Of a stretch of 32,662 nt of DNA, positions 1 through 8,169 are shown piece after piece (position 1 is the stretch's first letter; each line of letters starts with the position of its first letter). The DNA comes from JBCBSZ01 sp039185015 (GTDB lineage Bacteria > Actinomycetota > Acidimicrobiia > Acidimicrobiales > Poriferisodalaceae): the NCBI GenBank assembly GCA_039185015.1, contig JBCDAU010000054.1, positions 1-32,662 on the forward strand, in the 5' to 3' direction. A model generated the notes under the pieces. It was not told where the DNA came from and searched no databases. It was given only the letters and a program-made list of their open reading frames with translations. The translations under genes and the position numbers were made by a program.

Positions 1-1527
1 CCGCCGCTGCGCGGCGTCCTGGGGGTGACGCCCGGGTTCCCGGGTGTGGTGGCCAACGAGGCGGTGTGGTGGGCCATCCACCGGGGGACGGTCCACTGCC
101 TCCTCGGTGAGAACGGGGCCGGCAAGTCGACCCTGGCCGAGACGATGTACGGCGTGCATCGGCCCGACGAGGGCTACCTCACGCTGAACGGCGAGCGGCT
201 CGACCTCCGCTCGCCGAAGGATGCGATCGCCCGGGGCATCGGGATGGTGCACCAGCACTTCGAGCTGGTCACGCCACTGGCGACGGTCGAGAACGTGGCG
301 CTCGGCACGACCGGGCCCGGCCGCCTCGACCTCGCCAGCGTTCGCAGCCGCCTCGAGGAGCTCTGCGATGCGTACCGCATCGACCTCGACCTCGATGCGC
401 CGGTCGGCGAGCTGCCGGTCGGCCTCCAGCAGTGGGTCGAGATCCTCAAGACCATGTACCTCGGCGTCGAGCTGCTGATCCTCGACGAGCCGACCGCGGC
501 CCTGACGCCGGCTGGCGTCGAGCGGCTCTTCGAGTCGATCCGCCACATGCGGGAGGACGGTCTCGCCGTCATCCTGATCAGCCACAAGATGCACGAGGTC
601 ACCGGCATCTCCGACCGCGTGACCGTCCTCCGCAAGGGGAAGGTCATCGACACGGTCCAGACCTCGGAGGTCGAGGCCGCGGAGCTCGTCCGGATGATGG
701 TCGGCCGATCGGTGGAGCTGTCGAAGGCCACCGACCACCCCGATGCCGGCGAGACCAAGATCACCGTCGCCGACGTCGTCGCCGGCAAGGCGACCGAGCG
801 TGGATCCCTCCGCGGCATCAGCTTCGAGGTCGGTGCCGGCGAGATCTACGGCATCGCCGGCGTCTCCGGCAACGGCCAGGACGCGCTGTTCGACGTACTG
901 GTCGGCGTCCGCGAACCCGACGGCGGCACGGTCACCATCGACGGGAACGAGACCCTCGGACTCGACCCCAAGGCGGTCAGCAAGCTCGGGGTCGGCAGCG
1001 TGCCGGCCGACCGCATCAACCAGGCCCTCCTGATGGACTTCAACATCGACGAGAACCTGGGTCTGGGTCGCCACCGCGACCGACCCTTCTCGATCCGGGG
1101 GATCCTCCAGCGAGCGGCCTTCCGGCGTCGGGCCGAGCAGGCGGTCGACGACTACGAGATCGCCTGCCCCTCGCCGACCCACATCACCCGCACGCTCTCG
1201 GGCGGCAACCTTCAGAAGATCGTCATGGCGCGTGAGCTGGAGGGCCAGCCCGACGTCATCGTCGTCCACCAGCCGACCCGCGGCCTCGACATCTCGGCCG
1301 CCGAGAACGTCCGGCAGCGCCTCCTCGAAGAACGGGACCGCGGCGCCGCCATCGTGTTGATGTCGGAGGACCTCGACGAGGTGCTCAGCCTGTCCACCCG
1401 GGTGGGCGTGATGTTCGACGGCCAGATCGTGGGCGAGATGTCGCACGACGCCCTCGACCTCGACCGCATCGGCGCCTACATGGCCGGCGTGATCGACGAC
1501 TCCACCGACCGAGAGGTGCTGGTGTGA
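1..1527 (+). CDS. ABC transporter ATP-binding protein, BMP/nucleoside type (5' partial)
   Basis: Cytoplasmic ATPase with two nucleotide-binding domains, powering a BMP-family (nucleoside or simple-sugar type) ABC importer. Domain 1 has a Walker A GENGAGKST (about 106-132), a signature region read as LPVGLQQWVEILK and a Walker B LLILDEPTAALTP. Domain 2 has the degenerate P-loop usual for this family (GVSGNGQ), the signature LSGGNLQK and a Walker B ending VVHQPTRGLD. The frame is open to base 1, and the bases before the GTG at 25 encode LRGVLG, which fits the usual start of the family (LRGITKxFPGVVAN). The gene therefore probably begins left of the window, and the GTG at 25 is not its true start. 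Its stop overlaps the next start by 4 bases (GTGA), so it is coupled to the two permeases. The substrate-binding lipoprotein is not in view. Confidence 0.93.
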   Translation, partial: PPLRGVLGVTPGFPGVVANEAVWWAIHRGTVHCLLGENGAGKSTLAETMYGVHRPDEGYLTLNGERLDLRSPKDAIARGIGMVHQHFELVTPLATVENVALGTTGPGRLDLASVRSRLEELCDAYRIDLDLDAPVGELPVGLQQWVEILKTMYLGVELLILDEPTAALTPAGVERLFESIRHMREDGLAVILISHKMHEVTGISDRVTVLRKGKVIDTVQTSEVEAAELVRMMVGRSVELSKATDHPDAGETKITVADVVAGKATERGSLRGISFEVGAGEIYGIAGVSGNGQDALFDVLVGVREPDGGTVTIDGNETLGLDPKAVSKLGVGSVPADRINQALLMDFNIDENLGLGRHRDRPFSIRGILQRAAFRRRAEQAVDDYEIACPSPTHITRTLSGGNLQKIVMARELEGQPDVIVVHQPTRGLDISAAENVRQRLLEERDRGAAIVLMSEDLDEVLSLSTRVGVMFDGQIVGEMSHDALDLDRIGAYMAGVIDDSTDREVLV

Positions 1528-2666
1528 CCGGCGTCGCGACCCCGCCCGCCCCACCACCCGCTGCCCCCGAACCTCCCGAGCCTCCCGCACCCTCCGGTCG
1601 CCAGTGGCGCATCGAGCGGCGGCTCCAGACACCGTGGTACCTCGAGGTCGCTGGCATCTTCGCCGGCATCGCGCTCGCGGTCCTCACCACGGCGATCCTG
1701 ATCGCCCTGGCCGGCTCCGACGTGCTCGAGTCGTTCCGGGCGCTCTACCGGGGCGGCTTCGGCACCAGGGCGGCGACGATCGAGACGCTGGTGCAGGCGA
1801 CGCCATTGATCTTCACCGGCCTCGCCGCCGCCTTCGCCTTCCGGGCCAAGGTCTGGAACATCGGCGGTGAGGGCCAGCTGTTCGCCGGCGCGATGGGTGC
1901 CTACTGGGCGTCGTTGATCCTCGACGACTCGTTGCCCGGGATCGTCCTGTGGCCGGTGTGCTTCGCCATGGCGATGCTCATGGGCGCCGGTTGGGCGGGC
2001 ATCGCCGCGGTGCTCCGGACCCGCTTCGGCGTCAACGAGATCATCACGACGGTGATGCTCAACTTCATCGTGTTGAACCTGCTCAATTTCCTCCTCAACG
2101 GGGCGTGGCAGGATCCGGCGTCGTTCTACGCCCAGACCGACCGGATGTCGGACGCGTTCGCTCTCCCCCGCATCCTCGAGCCAGGACGGCTCCACCTCGG
2201 CTTCGTCATCGCGCTGCTCACCGCGGCGCTGGTGTGGTTCATCCTCAACCGGACGTCGTTCGGCTACGAGGTGCGCGGCATCGGAGCCAACCCGAGGGTG
2301 GCGTCGTACGGCGGCATCGTGAGCAACCGCATCATCATCGCCACGATGCTGATCAGCGGCGCCATCGCCGGCCTCGCCGGGGCGAGCGAGCTGCTCGGCA
2401 CCCAGCTGCGCCTGCAGCCGGGCATCTCCAACGAGTTCGGGTTCACCGGCATCATCATCGCCCTGGTCGCTCGACTGCGACCGGCCGGCGTGATCATCGC
2501 CGCCATCGCGGCCGGCGCGCTCACCAACGGCGCCACGACGATGCAGATCACCACCGGGGTGCCGGCGGCGCTCGTCGACGTCATCACCGGCCTGGCGCTC
2601 GTCTTCGTGCTGGTGACCTCGGTGGTCGTCAACTACCGACTGAGGAGGGTCCACTCCGATGGATGA
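1524..2666 (+). CDS. ABC transporter permease, BMP/nucleoside type (first permease)
   Basis: Integral membrane permease of about 380 residues, the YufP/NupB-like partner of the preceding ATPase. The N-terminus is an unusual proline- and alanine-rich cytoplasmic tail (residues 5 to 27), followed by a first helix and then the conserved core with KVWNIGGEGQL and GANPRVASYGGI, the regions typical of branched-chain and nucleoside ABC permeases. The start is a GTG sharing 4 bases with the ATPase stop, the coupling style seen throughout the window. Its end overlaps the second permease by 8 bases. The substrate cannot be read from the permease; a nucleoside or nucleobase is favoured by the family and by the oxygenases downstream. 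Confidence 0.93.
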   Translation: MTGVATPPAPPPAAPEPPEPPAPSGRQWRIERRLQTPWYLEVAGIFAGIALAVLTTAILIALAGSDVLESFRALYRGGFGTRAATIETLVQATPLIFTGLAAAFAFRAKVWNIGGEGQLFAGAMGAYWASLILDDSLPGIVLWPVCFAMAMLMGAGWAGIAAVLRTRFGVNEIITTVMLNFIVLNLLNFLLNGAWQDPASFYAQTDRMSDAFALPRILEPGRLHLGFVIALLTAALVWFILNRTSFGYEVRGIGANPRVASYGGIVSNRIIIATMLISGAIAGLAGASELLGTQLRLQPGISNEFGFTGIIIALVARLRPAGVIIAAIAAGALTNGATTMQITTGVPAALVDVITGLALVFVLVTSVVVNYRLRRVHSDG

Positions 2667-3600
2667 GTTGACGACGCTCGTCTCGCTGAGCGTCCTCGTC
2701 GGCGCGGTCCGCATCGGCACGCCGCTGCTGCTCGCCGCGATCGGCGAGATGGTGGTCGAACGAGCCGGCATCTTGAACCTCGGCATCGAGGGCACGCTGA
2801 CCTTCAGCGCCTTCGGCGCGTTTGTCGCCGTCGACCAGACCGGCTCGCTGGCCTTCGGCGTGATCGCCGGCGTGCTCTCCGGGATGCTCGTGAGCCTCGT
2901 GATGGGGGTGCTGACGGTCACCTTCAAGGTCGAGCAGGTCGTGGCCGGCCTCGCGCTCAACCTGCTCGGCATCGGGTTCGCCTTCTATCTGCTCAGGGCG
3001 ATCTTCGACGAGGGTGGCACCGACATCCCGACGGTCGAGACCTTCGACGTCGTCGAGATCCCGGTGCTCTCGTCGATCCCGTGGATCGGCGAGATCTTCT
3101 TCTCCCAGCACTGGCTGGCCTACGTGGCCTTCATCTCGCTCCCGCTCGTCTGGTACGGCCTCAACCGCACGGGCTTCGGACTCGAGCTCCGCAGCGTGGG
3201 CGACAACCCGAAGGCCGCGGACCTCCGCGGCGTGAGCATCGCCAAGATCCAGTACTTGGCGCTGCTGTTCGGCGGGTTCATGTCGGGGCTGGCCGGGTCG
3301 TTCCTCAGCATCTTCTCGACGGGCCAGTTCTTCCCGGCCATCGCCGGCGGACGCGGCTGGATCGCCCTCGCCATCGTGATCTTCGGCAACTGGCGGCCGG
3401 GACGGATCCTGATCGGGTCGCTGTTCTTCGGCTTCCTCGAGGCCTACCAGCTCACCTTGCAGGCCCAGAACAGCGACCTGCCGCTGAACCTGCTGCTGGC
3501 GCTGCCGTACATCCTGACCATCGTGGCGCTCGTGGTGAACCGGTCCCGGAGCAACTCGCCGCTACATCTCGGTGTGCCCTACCTGCGCGGCGTGAGGTGA
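2659..3600 (+). CDS. ABC transporter permease, BMP/nucleoside type (second permease)
   Basis: Integral membrane permease of 313 residues, the YufQ/NupC-like second half of the heteromeric channel. It carries the family core ERAGILNLGIEGTL near residue 35 and VGDNPKAADLRGVS near residue 185, with about eight to ten hydrophobic segments. It starts with ATG inside the end of the first permease (8-base overlap) and is followed after 4 bases by an oxygenase gene, so transporter and oxygenases are probably co-transcribed. Length and motifs are normal for the family. Confidence 0.93.
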   Translation: MDELTTLVSLSVLVGAVRIGTPLLLAAIGEMVVERAGILNLGIEGTLTFSAFGAFVAVDQTGSLAFGVIAGVLSGMLVSLVMGVLTVTFKVEQVVAGLALNLLGIGFAFYLLRAIFDEGGTDIPTVETFDVVEIPVLSSIPWIGEIFFSQHWLAYVAFISLPLVWYGLNRTGFGLELRSVGDNPKAADLRGVSIAKIQYLALLFGGFMSGLAGSFLSIFSTGQFFPAIAGGRGWIALAIVIFGNWRPGRILIGSLFFGFLEAYQLTLQAQNSDLPLNLLLALPYILTIVALVVNRSRSNSPLHLGVPYLRGVR

Positions 3601-3604
3601 GCCG

Positions 3605-4639
3605 ATGAGCGTGATCGTCCCGACCGTCGACATCTCCGGCTTCGCCACGGGCTCGGCGGCCCGTCGGGCCGAGATCGCAGCGGCCGCCGACGAGGCGTAC
3701 CGCGCCATCGGGTTCCTGCAGATCGCCGGCCACCCCGTCCCGGCATCGCTGATCGAGGCGATGCTGGAGGTCACGACCGAGTACTTCGACCAGCCGCTGG
3801 AGGTGAAGCTCGAGCACGTCATGCCGCCCGAGTGGAACCGGGGCTACGCACCGCCCGGCGCCGAGGCGCTGAGCTACTCGGCCGGGCTCGAGACGCCGCC
3901 CGACCTCTTCCAGGCCTTCAACATCGGCACGCAGATCCACACCGTCGACCCGGCGAGCCGGCCGGAGCGGCACGCTGCGCTGTACCACCCCAACGTCTGG
4001 CCCGAGACGCCCGCACGGATGCGGGACATCTGGGAGGAGTACGCCGCTGCGGTCGCCGCGTTGGCCCAGCACATGCTCGAGATCCTCTCGGTCGCCCACG
4101 GCCTAGATCCCGACTTCTTCCCGTCCCGCGCCGACCAGGCGCCCGACGTGCTGCGAGCCCTCGACTACCGCAGCTTCGGTGACGCTCCGCCGGTCGACGG
4201 TCAGATGCGGCTCGGCGCCCACTCCGACTACGGCATGTGCACGATGCTCTACGCCGACCCGGTGCCGGGGCTCCAGCTGCTCGACCCGTCGGGCGAGTGG
4301 CACGACGTCACCCCGGTACCCGGGCACTACCTCGTCAACGTCGGCGACATGCTCGCCGCGTGGACCAACGACCAGTACCGCTCGACGGTGCACCGGGTCG
4401 TCCCGGCCCAACCGGGTCAGTCGGTCGTGCGTCGTTCGCTGGCGTACTTCCACGAGGCCAATCCGGACGCGATCGTCGAGCCGATCCCCTCCTGCGTCGA
4501 TAACGAGCACCCGCCGAAGTACGAGCCGATCAGCGCCGGCGACCACCTCCTGGCCAAGGTCGTGAGCGCCCGCGACATGGAGACCGCCGACGCCGTGCAG
4601 ACCACCGGCGACCGGTCCGACGCGCTGCTCGAGCACTGA
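3605..4639 (+). CDS. Fe(II)/2-oxoglutarate-dependent oxygenase, isopenicillin N synthase-like (first copy)
   Basis: Soluble 344-residue non-heme iron oxygenase. The iron-binding facial triad is visible as H206-x-D208 (in GAHSDYG) and H263 (in STVHRV). The 2-oxoglutarate-binding R-x-S is R276-x-S278 just before LAYFHEANPD. The N-terminal DIOX_N region begins with VPTVDISGF and contains GFLQIAGHPV. The fold family includes isopenicillin N synthase, plant hormone oxygenases, and the pyrimidine hydroxylases of fungi (thymine-7-hydroxylase), among others. Because it lies 4 bases after a nucleoside-type ABC permease, oxidation of an imported nucleobase or nucleoside derivative is a reasonable inference, but the substrate is not shown by the sequence. 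A second, divergent copy follows. Confidence 0.88.
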   Translation: MSVIVPTVDISGFATGSAARRAEIAAAADEAYRAIGFLQIAGHPVPASLIEAMLEVTTEYFDQPLEVKLEHVMPPEWNRGYAPPGAEALSYSAGLETPPDLFQAFNIGTQIHTVDPASRPERHAALYHPNVWPETPARMRDIWEEYAAAVAALAQHMLEILSVAHGLDPDFFPSRADQAPDVLRALDYRSFGDAPPVDGQMRLGAHSDYGMCTMLYADPVPGLQLLDPSGEWHDVTPVPGHYLVNVGDMLAAWTNDQYRSTVHRVVPAQPGQSVVRRSLAYFHEANPDAIVEPIPSCVDNEHPPKYEPISAGDHLLAKVVSARDMETADAVQTTGDRSDALLEH

Positions 4640-4673
4640 TCCCACCCGCCGTTGATCCTGGGGGAAACGACCG

Positions 4674-5714
4674 ATGACCGATCAGATGGAGTCGGCGGTC
4701 GCCGACCGCGCCGACGTGGTGCTCGTCGACGGGTTCGTCCCGGTCATCGACATCGCCGCGGCGTTGTCCGGTGATCCGGCGGCGCGGCAGGCGACGGCGG
4801 CCGCGATCGACCAGGCGTGCTCGACGTCCGGCTTCTTCGTGATCGCCGGTCACGGTGTCCCGCCCGACCTCGTGAAGCGGATGGAGGACGTCGCGCTCGC
4901 CTTCTTCTCGCTGCCGGCGGACGTGAAGGCCAGGTACGCCGTCGCCGAGGGAGATCCGACCATCCGCGGGTGGTACGGCACGCCGTCCTACGTCGGCGCG
5001 TCGGACGGCAACGAGACCGCCCCTGACCTCTGCGAGCTCTACACCTCTTGCCGGCTCGGCGATCCCGGCGTGTCGACACCGGACTCGCTCGGTGAGGACT
5101 TCGCCGTGTGGTCCAAGGCCAACGTGTGGCCCACCGAGGAGCTCCCCGAGTTCGAGACCACCTCCCACGAGTACTACGACACCCTCGAAGCGGTGTCGGC
5201 TCAGCTCATGCAGCTCTTCGCCCTGGCGCTCGGGCTCGAGGAGACCTTCTTCGACGCCTACATCGACGACCACATCACGAACCTGACGATCAACCACTAT
5301 CCGGCGGTCGAGGGCGAGCCGCTCCCGGGCCAGTACCGCAAGGGCCCCCACAGCGACTGGGGCACGCTCACCGTGCTCTACCAGGACGGCACCGGCGGGC
5401 TCGAGGTGCTCGACCGAGATGCCGACGAGTGGGTGTCCGTGCCCGTCATCCCCGGGACGTTCGTGGTGAACATCGGCGACCTCATGGAGCTGTGGACCAA
5501 CGACCGCTGGCGGTCGACCAAGCACCAGGTGCCGGTCCCCCCTGCCGAGGTCCGCTCGGTGCCGCGGGTGTCGATGCCGTACTTCCACCAGCCGAACTGG
5601 AACGCCCGGGTCGAGGTGCTGCCCTCGTGCCTGCCCGACGGCGAGGAGGCGAAGCACCCGCCGGTGACGTCGGGGCAATACCTCAAGGACAAGATCGCGA
5701 TGTCCTACAGCTAG
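4674..5714 (+). CDS. Fe(II)/2-oxoglutarate-dependent oxygenase, isopenicillin N synthase-like (second copy)
   Basis: Soluble 346-residue oxygenase of the same superfamily as its upstream neighbour but clearly divergent. The triad reads H226-x-D228 (in GPHSDWGTLT) and H284 (in STKHQV). The co-substrate motif is R298-V-S300 before MPYFHQPNWN. The N-terminal part has FVPVIDIAAAL and GFFVIAGHGV. The ATG lies 34 bases after the first oxygenase, with a G-rich ribosome site (GGGGGA) about 9 bases upstream. Two oxygenases behind one importer suggest two successive oxidations or two related substrates; this is inference. It is the last gene of the module and is followed by a hairpin. Confidence 0.88.
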   Translation: MTDQMESAVADRADVVLVDGFVPVIDIAAALSGDPAARQATAAAIDQACSTSGFFVIAGHGVPPDLVKRMEDVALAFFSLPADVKARYAVAEGDPTIRGWYGTPSYVGASDGNETAPDLCELYTSCRLGDPGVSTPDSLGEDFAVWSKANVWPTEELPEFETTSHEYYDTLEAVSAQLMQLFALALGLEETFFDAYIDDHITNLTINHYPAVEGEPLPGQYRKGPHSDWGTLTVLYQDGTGGLEVLDRDADEWVSVPVIPGTFVVNIGDLMELWTNDRWRSTKHQVPVPPAEVRSVPRVSMPYFHQPNWNARVEVLPSCLPDGEEAKHPPVTSGQYLKDKIAMSYS

Positions 5715-5730
5715 GTTGTGTTTCCTGCCC

Positions 5731-5754
5731 GGCGTGGGTCCCGGTGCCCACGCC
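5731..5754 (+). terminator. Hairpin after the transporter-oxygenase operon
   Basis: Inverted repeat GGCGTGGG ... CCCACGCC (8 base pairs, 8-base loop, possibly one more G-U pair), starting 17 bases after the second oxygenase stop. There is no clear U-run after it, only a C/T-rich tract, so it could be an intrinsic terminator of the weak GC-rich actinobacterial kind or an mRNA 3' stabiliser. Confidence 0.45.
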
Positions 5755-5810
5755 TCCTCCGGTGTCCTCGGAGCTGACGCTCCTGCGGCCCGGCCGTCCT
5801 CGTTCAATGG

Positions 5811-6719
5811 CTACCTGAACTCGGCGGCGACCTCGGTGAGGAAGCGGTCCATCGTGTCGAGTCGCTGCTGACCACCACGGAGGGTGAAGTCGGGGACGAT
5901 CAGCTCGTCCACGCCGGCCTCGACGTACTCCCCCACCGTCTCGACCAGCTCGGCCGGCGTGCCGATGATCGCCGGGCGGCCGACGTCCCGCTCCCGGATC
6001 TTGGTCAGCCAGTCATCGTCGTCGGAGAGGAACAGGAGCGCGACAGCGCTGCGCTCGATCTCCGACGGGTCGCGCCCGAGGTCCTCGCAGTGCGCGTCGA
6101 GCACGCCGTTCTTGTGGCGCATGATCTCGGGGTCACCCCAGACGTTCCACTCGTCGGCGAACCGTGCCGTGATGCGAAGGGTGCGCTTCTCTCCTCCGCC
6201 GCCGATCAGCAGCGGCATCGGCGCATCGCCCCCGGACTTCGGCTCCATCGGGGCGTCGGTCATCGTGTAGTGCTCGCCGGTGAAGTCGGTGCGTCGCTCG
6301 TCGAGCAGGGAGCGCAGCACCTCGCACGCCTCCTCGAAGCGGTCGAGACGCCAGCCGACCGAGCCGAGCTCGATGCCGTAGGCGGTGTGCTCGTTCTCCT
6401 GCCAGCCGGCGCCGACGCCGAGCACGACACGGCCGCCGCCGGCGACGACGTCGGCGGTCGCCGCCTGGTTCGCCAGCACGGCCGGGTGCCGGTAGGTGTT
6501 GCCGCACACGAGCGTGCCCAGACGGACCCGGGGCACGGCGACGGCGAGGGCGGTGAGCGTCGACCAGGCCTCGAGCATGGGCTCGTCGACGTCACCGGCG
6601 AAGGGCATGAAGTGGTCGGCGATCCAGAGCCCGTCCCACCCGGTGGCCTCGGCGTGCCGGCACGGTTCGAGGACGGCGTCCCACGGCTGCGAGGCGGATG
6701 GCCAGAACGAGAAGCGCAT
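5811..6719 (-). CDS. LLM-class (luciferase-like) oxidoreductase, probably F420-dependent
   Basis: A 302-residue TIM-barrel flavin/F420 enzyme. Visible family marks are the N-terminal WDGLWIADHFMPF (about residues 28 to 40), VRLGTLVCGNTYRHP near residue 65, GGGRVVLGVGAGW near residue 95, and MPLLIGGGGEKRTLRI near residue 168. In actinobacteria such proteins usually use reduced F420, but FMN cannot be excluded from sequence alone, and the substrate is unknown. The gene stands alone on the minus strand, convergent with the oxygenases and divergent from the HAD gene, with only about 23 bases before the latter's likely start. Confidence 0.88.
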   Translation of the reverse strand: MRFSFWPSASQPWDAVLEPCRHAEATGWDGLWIADHFMPFAGDVDEPMLEAWSTLTALAVAVPRVRLGTLVCGNTYRHPAVLANQAATADVVAGGGRVVLGVGAGWQENEHTAYGIELGSVGWRLDRFEEACEVLRSLLDERRTDFTGEHYTMTDAPMEPKSGGDAPMPLLIGGGGEKRTLRITARFADEWNVWGDPEIMRHKNGVLDAHCEDLGRDPSEIERSAVALLFLSDDDDWLTKIRERDVGRPAIIGTPAELVETVGEYVEAGVDELIVPDFTLRGGQQRLDTMDRFLTEVAAEFR

Positions 6720-6742
6720 GCCCGCACCCTACGCTCGGCCCG

Positions 6743-7435
6743 GTGACCGCCAGGACGATCGAGATGGTCGTGTTCGACGCCGACATGACGCTGTGGGACT
6801 TCCACCGAGGGATGCGCCGATCGATGGAGCTCCGCCATGCTGAGCTGCAGGCTGAGTACCCGGGTGCGGCGTCGCTCACGGTCGATCGGATGATCGAGCA
6901 TCGCCAGCGCATCGCCAGGGACCATCCTCAGGTGCTCGACATGCGCGAGGTCCGGCGGCTGGCGTTCGGCCGAACGCTCGACTCGATCGGGGTGCGGCCC
7001 GACCCCGAGCTCGTCGAGGACATCTGCCGGCGCTTCTTCGCCGATCGCCTCCGACCCGACGATGTCTACGACGACGCGCGCCCGATGCTCGATGCGCTCC
7101 ACGCCGCAGGTCGACGGACGGCCGTGCTGACCAACGGGAGCGCCGACCTCGCCGACGTCGAGCTCGACGACCGCTTCGAGTTCATCGTGCGGGCGCCGGA
7201 GCATGGCGTGGCCAAGCCGGACCGACGGGCCTATGCGGTCGTCGAGGAGCAGGCCGGGCTCACACCCGAGCGGTTGGCGATGGTCGGTGACGACATCGGA
7301 CCCGATGTGCACGGAGCCGTTCGCGCGGGCTGGCTGGCGATCTGGCTGAACCGCGACGGCTCGTCACTGCCGCCCGGGCCGAAGCCGGACCACACGGTGA
7401 CGACGCTGGCCGACGTGCCCGCGCTCGTCACGTGA
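6743..7435 (+). CDS. HAD-superfamily hydrolase
   Basis: A 230-residue HAD hydrolase. Motif I is FDADMT (nucleophile D12, acid/base D14 from this start), motif II VLTNGS, the conserved lysine in GVAKPD, and motif III VGDDIGPDVHGA. A helical cap lies between motifs I and II, as in phosphoglycolate-phosphatase-like and haloacid-dehalogenase-like members. The GTG at 6743 is chosen because it lies after the divergent gene's start. An ATG at 6764 with AGGA 8 bases upstream is a good alternative and would begin right at motif I. Its stop overlaps the next gene by 4 bases (GTGA). The substrate is not predictable. Confidence 0.82.
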   Translation: MTARTIEMVVFDADMTLWDFHRGMRRSMELRHAELQAEYPGAASLTVDRMIEHRQRIARDHPQVLDMREVRRLAFGRTLDSIGVRPDPELVEDICRRFFADRLRPDDVYDDARPMLDALHAAGRRTAVLTNGSADLADVELDDRFEFIVRAPEHGVAKPDRRAYAVVEEQAGLTPERLAMVGDDIGPDVHGAVRAGWLAIWLNRDGSSLPPGPKPDHTVTTLADVPALVT

Positions 7436-8169
7436 TCCCCTCGCTGCGGGACCTGGAGGCCGCTGCGCTCACGACGTGGCCGGCCGCGGAGGTCGTGTCG
7501 CTCGGCGGATGGCGGCTGCGGGCCACGGACGGGTTCACGGGACGGGCCAACTCGGCGCAGGTCGGGGTCGACGGTTCGCCGCACGACCTCGACGACCGGT
7601 TCGCCCGGGTGACCGCCTTCTATGTCGAGCGTGACCTCCCTCCGCTGGTGCACGTGCCGCTCACCCATGGGACGCTCCTCGCCCGCATCCGGGCCGGCGG
7701 CGGGTCGATCCGGTCGGGTGCGGAGGTGCTCGTCGGCCCGGTGCCGGCGGGCGACTCGATCGACGAGGTCGAGCTGCACGAGGGGCCAGCGCCGATCCTC
7801 GACGTCTGGCGAGCGGTCAACCCGGCGGCCGCTGCGCATCCCAAGGCGTCGGCATCACTGCTCGATCGCATCCAGCCGCCGGTGGCGTTCGCGCTGGCCC
7901 ACGACGCCGCCGGTCGGCCAGCGGCGTGCGGGGTCGGCACGATGCGGGGTGGCTTGTTCGGACTGGCGGCGATGGCGACCCTGCCGGCGGCGCGGGGCCA
8001 GAGGCACGCCCGGCGCATCGTCGCCGCGCTGTCGGGATGGGCAGGCGGACACTCGGCCACGACGTGCTGGTTGCAGGTGGCTCCGGACAACCATGCGGCG
8101 CTCGGCTTGTACCGGTCGCTCGGGCTCCGCCGGTCGTACGGCTACGTCTACGCCGAGCTCGGTTCGTGA
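7432..8169 (+). CDS. GNAT-family N-acetyltransferase
   Basis: A 245-residue protein with the acetyl-CoA-binding GNAT fold in its C-terminal half: LAAMATLPAARGQRHARRIV (about residues 180 to 199) corresponds to the pyrophosphate-binding loop and helix, and VAPDNHAALGLYRSLG is the typical motif B end. The N-terminal half has weaker similarity to the same fold (PAAEVVSLGGWRLRATDGF), as in two-domain GNAT proteins. It is coupled on both sides by GTGA overlaps, with the HAD hydrolase and the MFS transporter. The acceptor substrate is unknown. Confidence 0.85.
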   Translation: MIPSLRDLEAAALTTWPAAEVVSLGGWRLRATDGFTGRANSAQVGVDGSPHDLDDRFARVTAFYVERDLPPLVHVPLTHGTLLARIRAGGGSIRSGAEVLVGPVPAGDSIDEVELHEGPAPILDVWRAVNPAAAAHPKASASLLDRIQPPVAFALAHDAAGRPAACGVGTMRGGLFGLAAMATLPAARGQRHARRIVAALSGWAGGHSATTCWLQVAPDNHAALGLYRSLGLRRSYGYVYAELGS

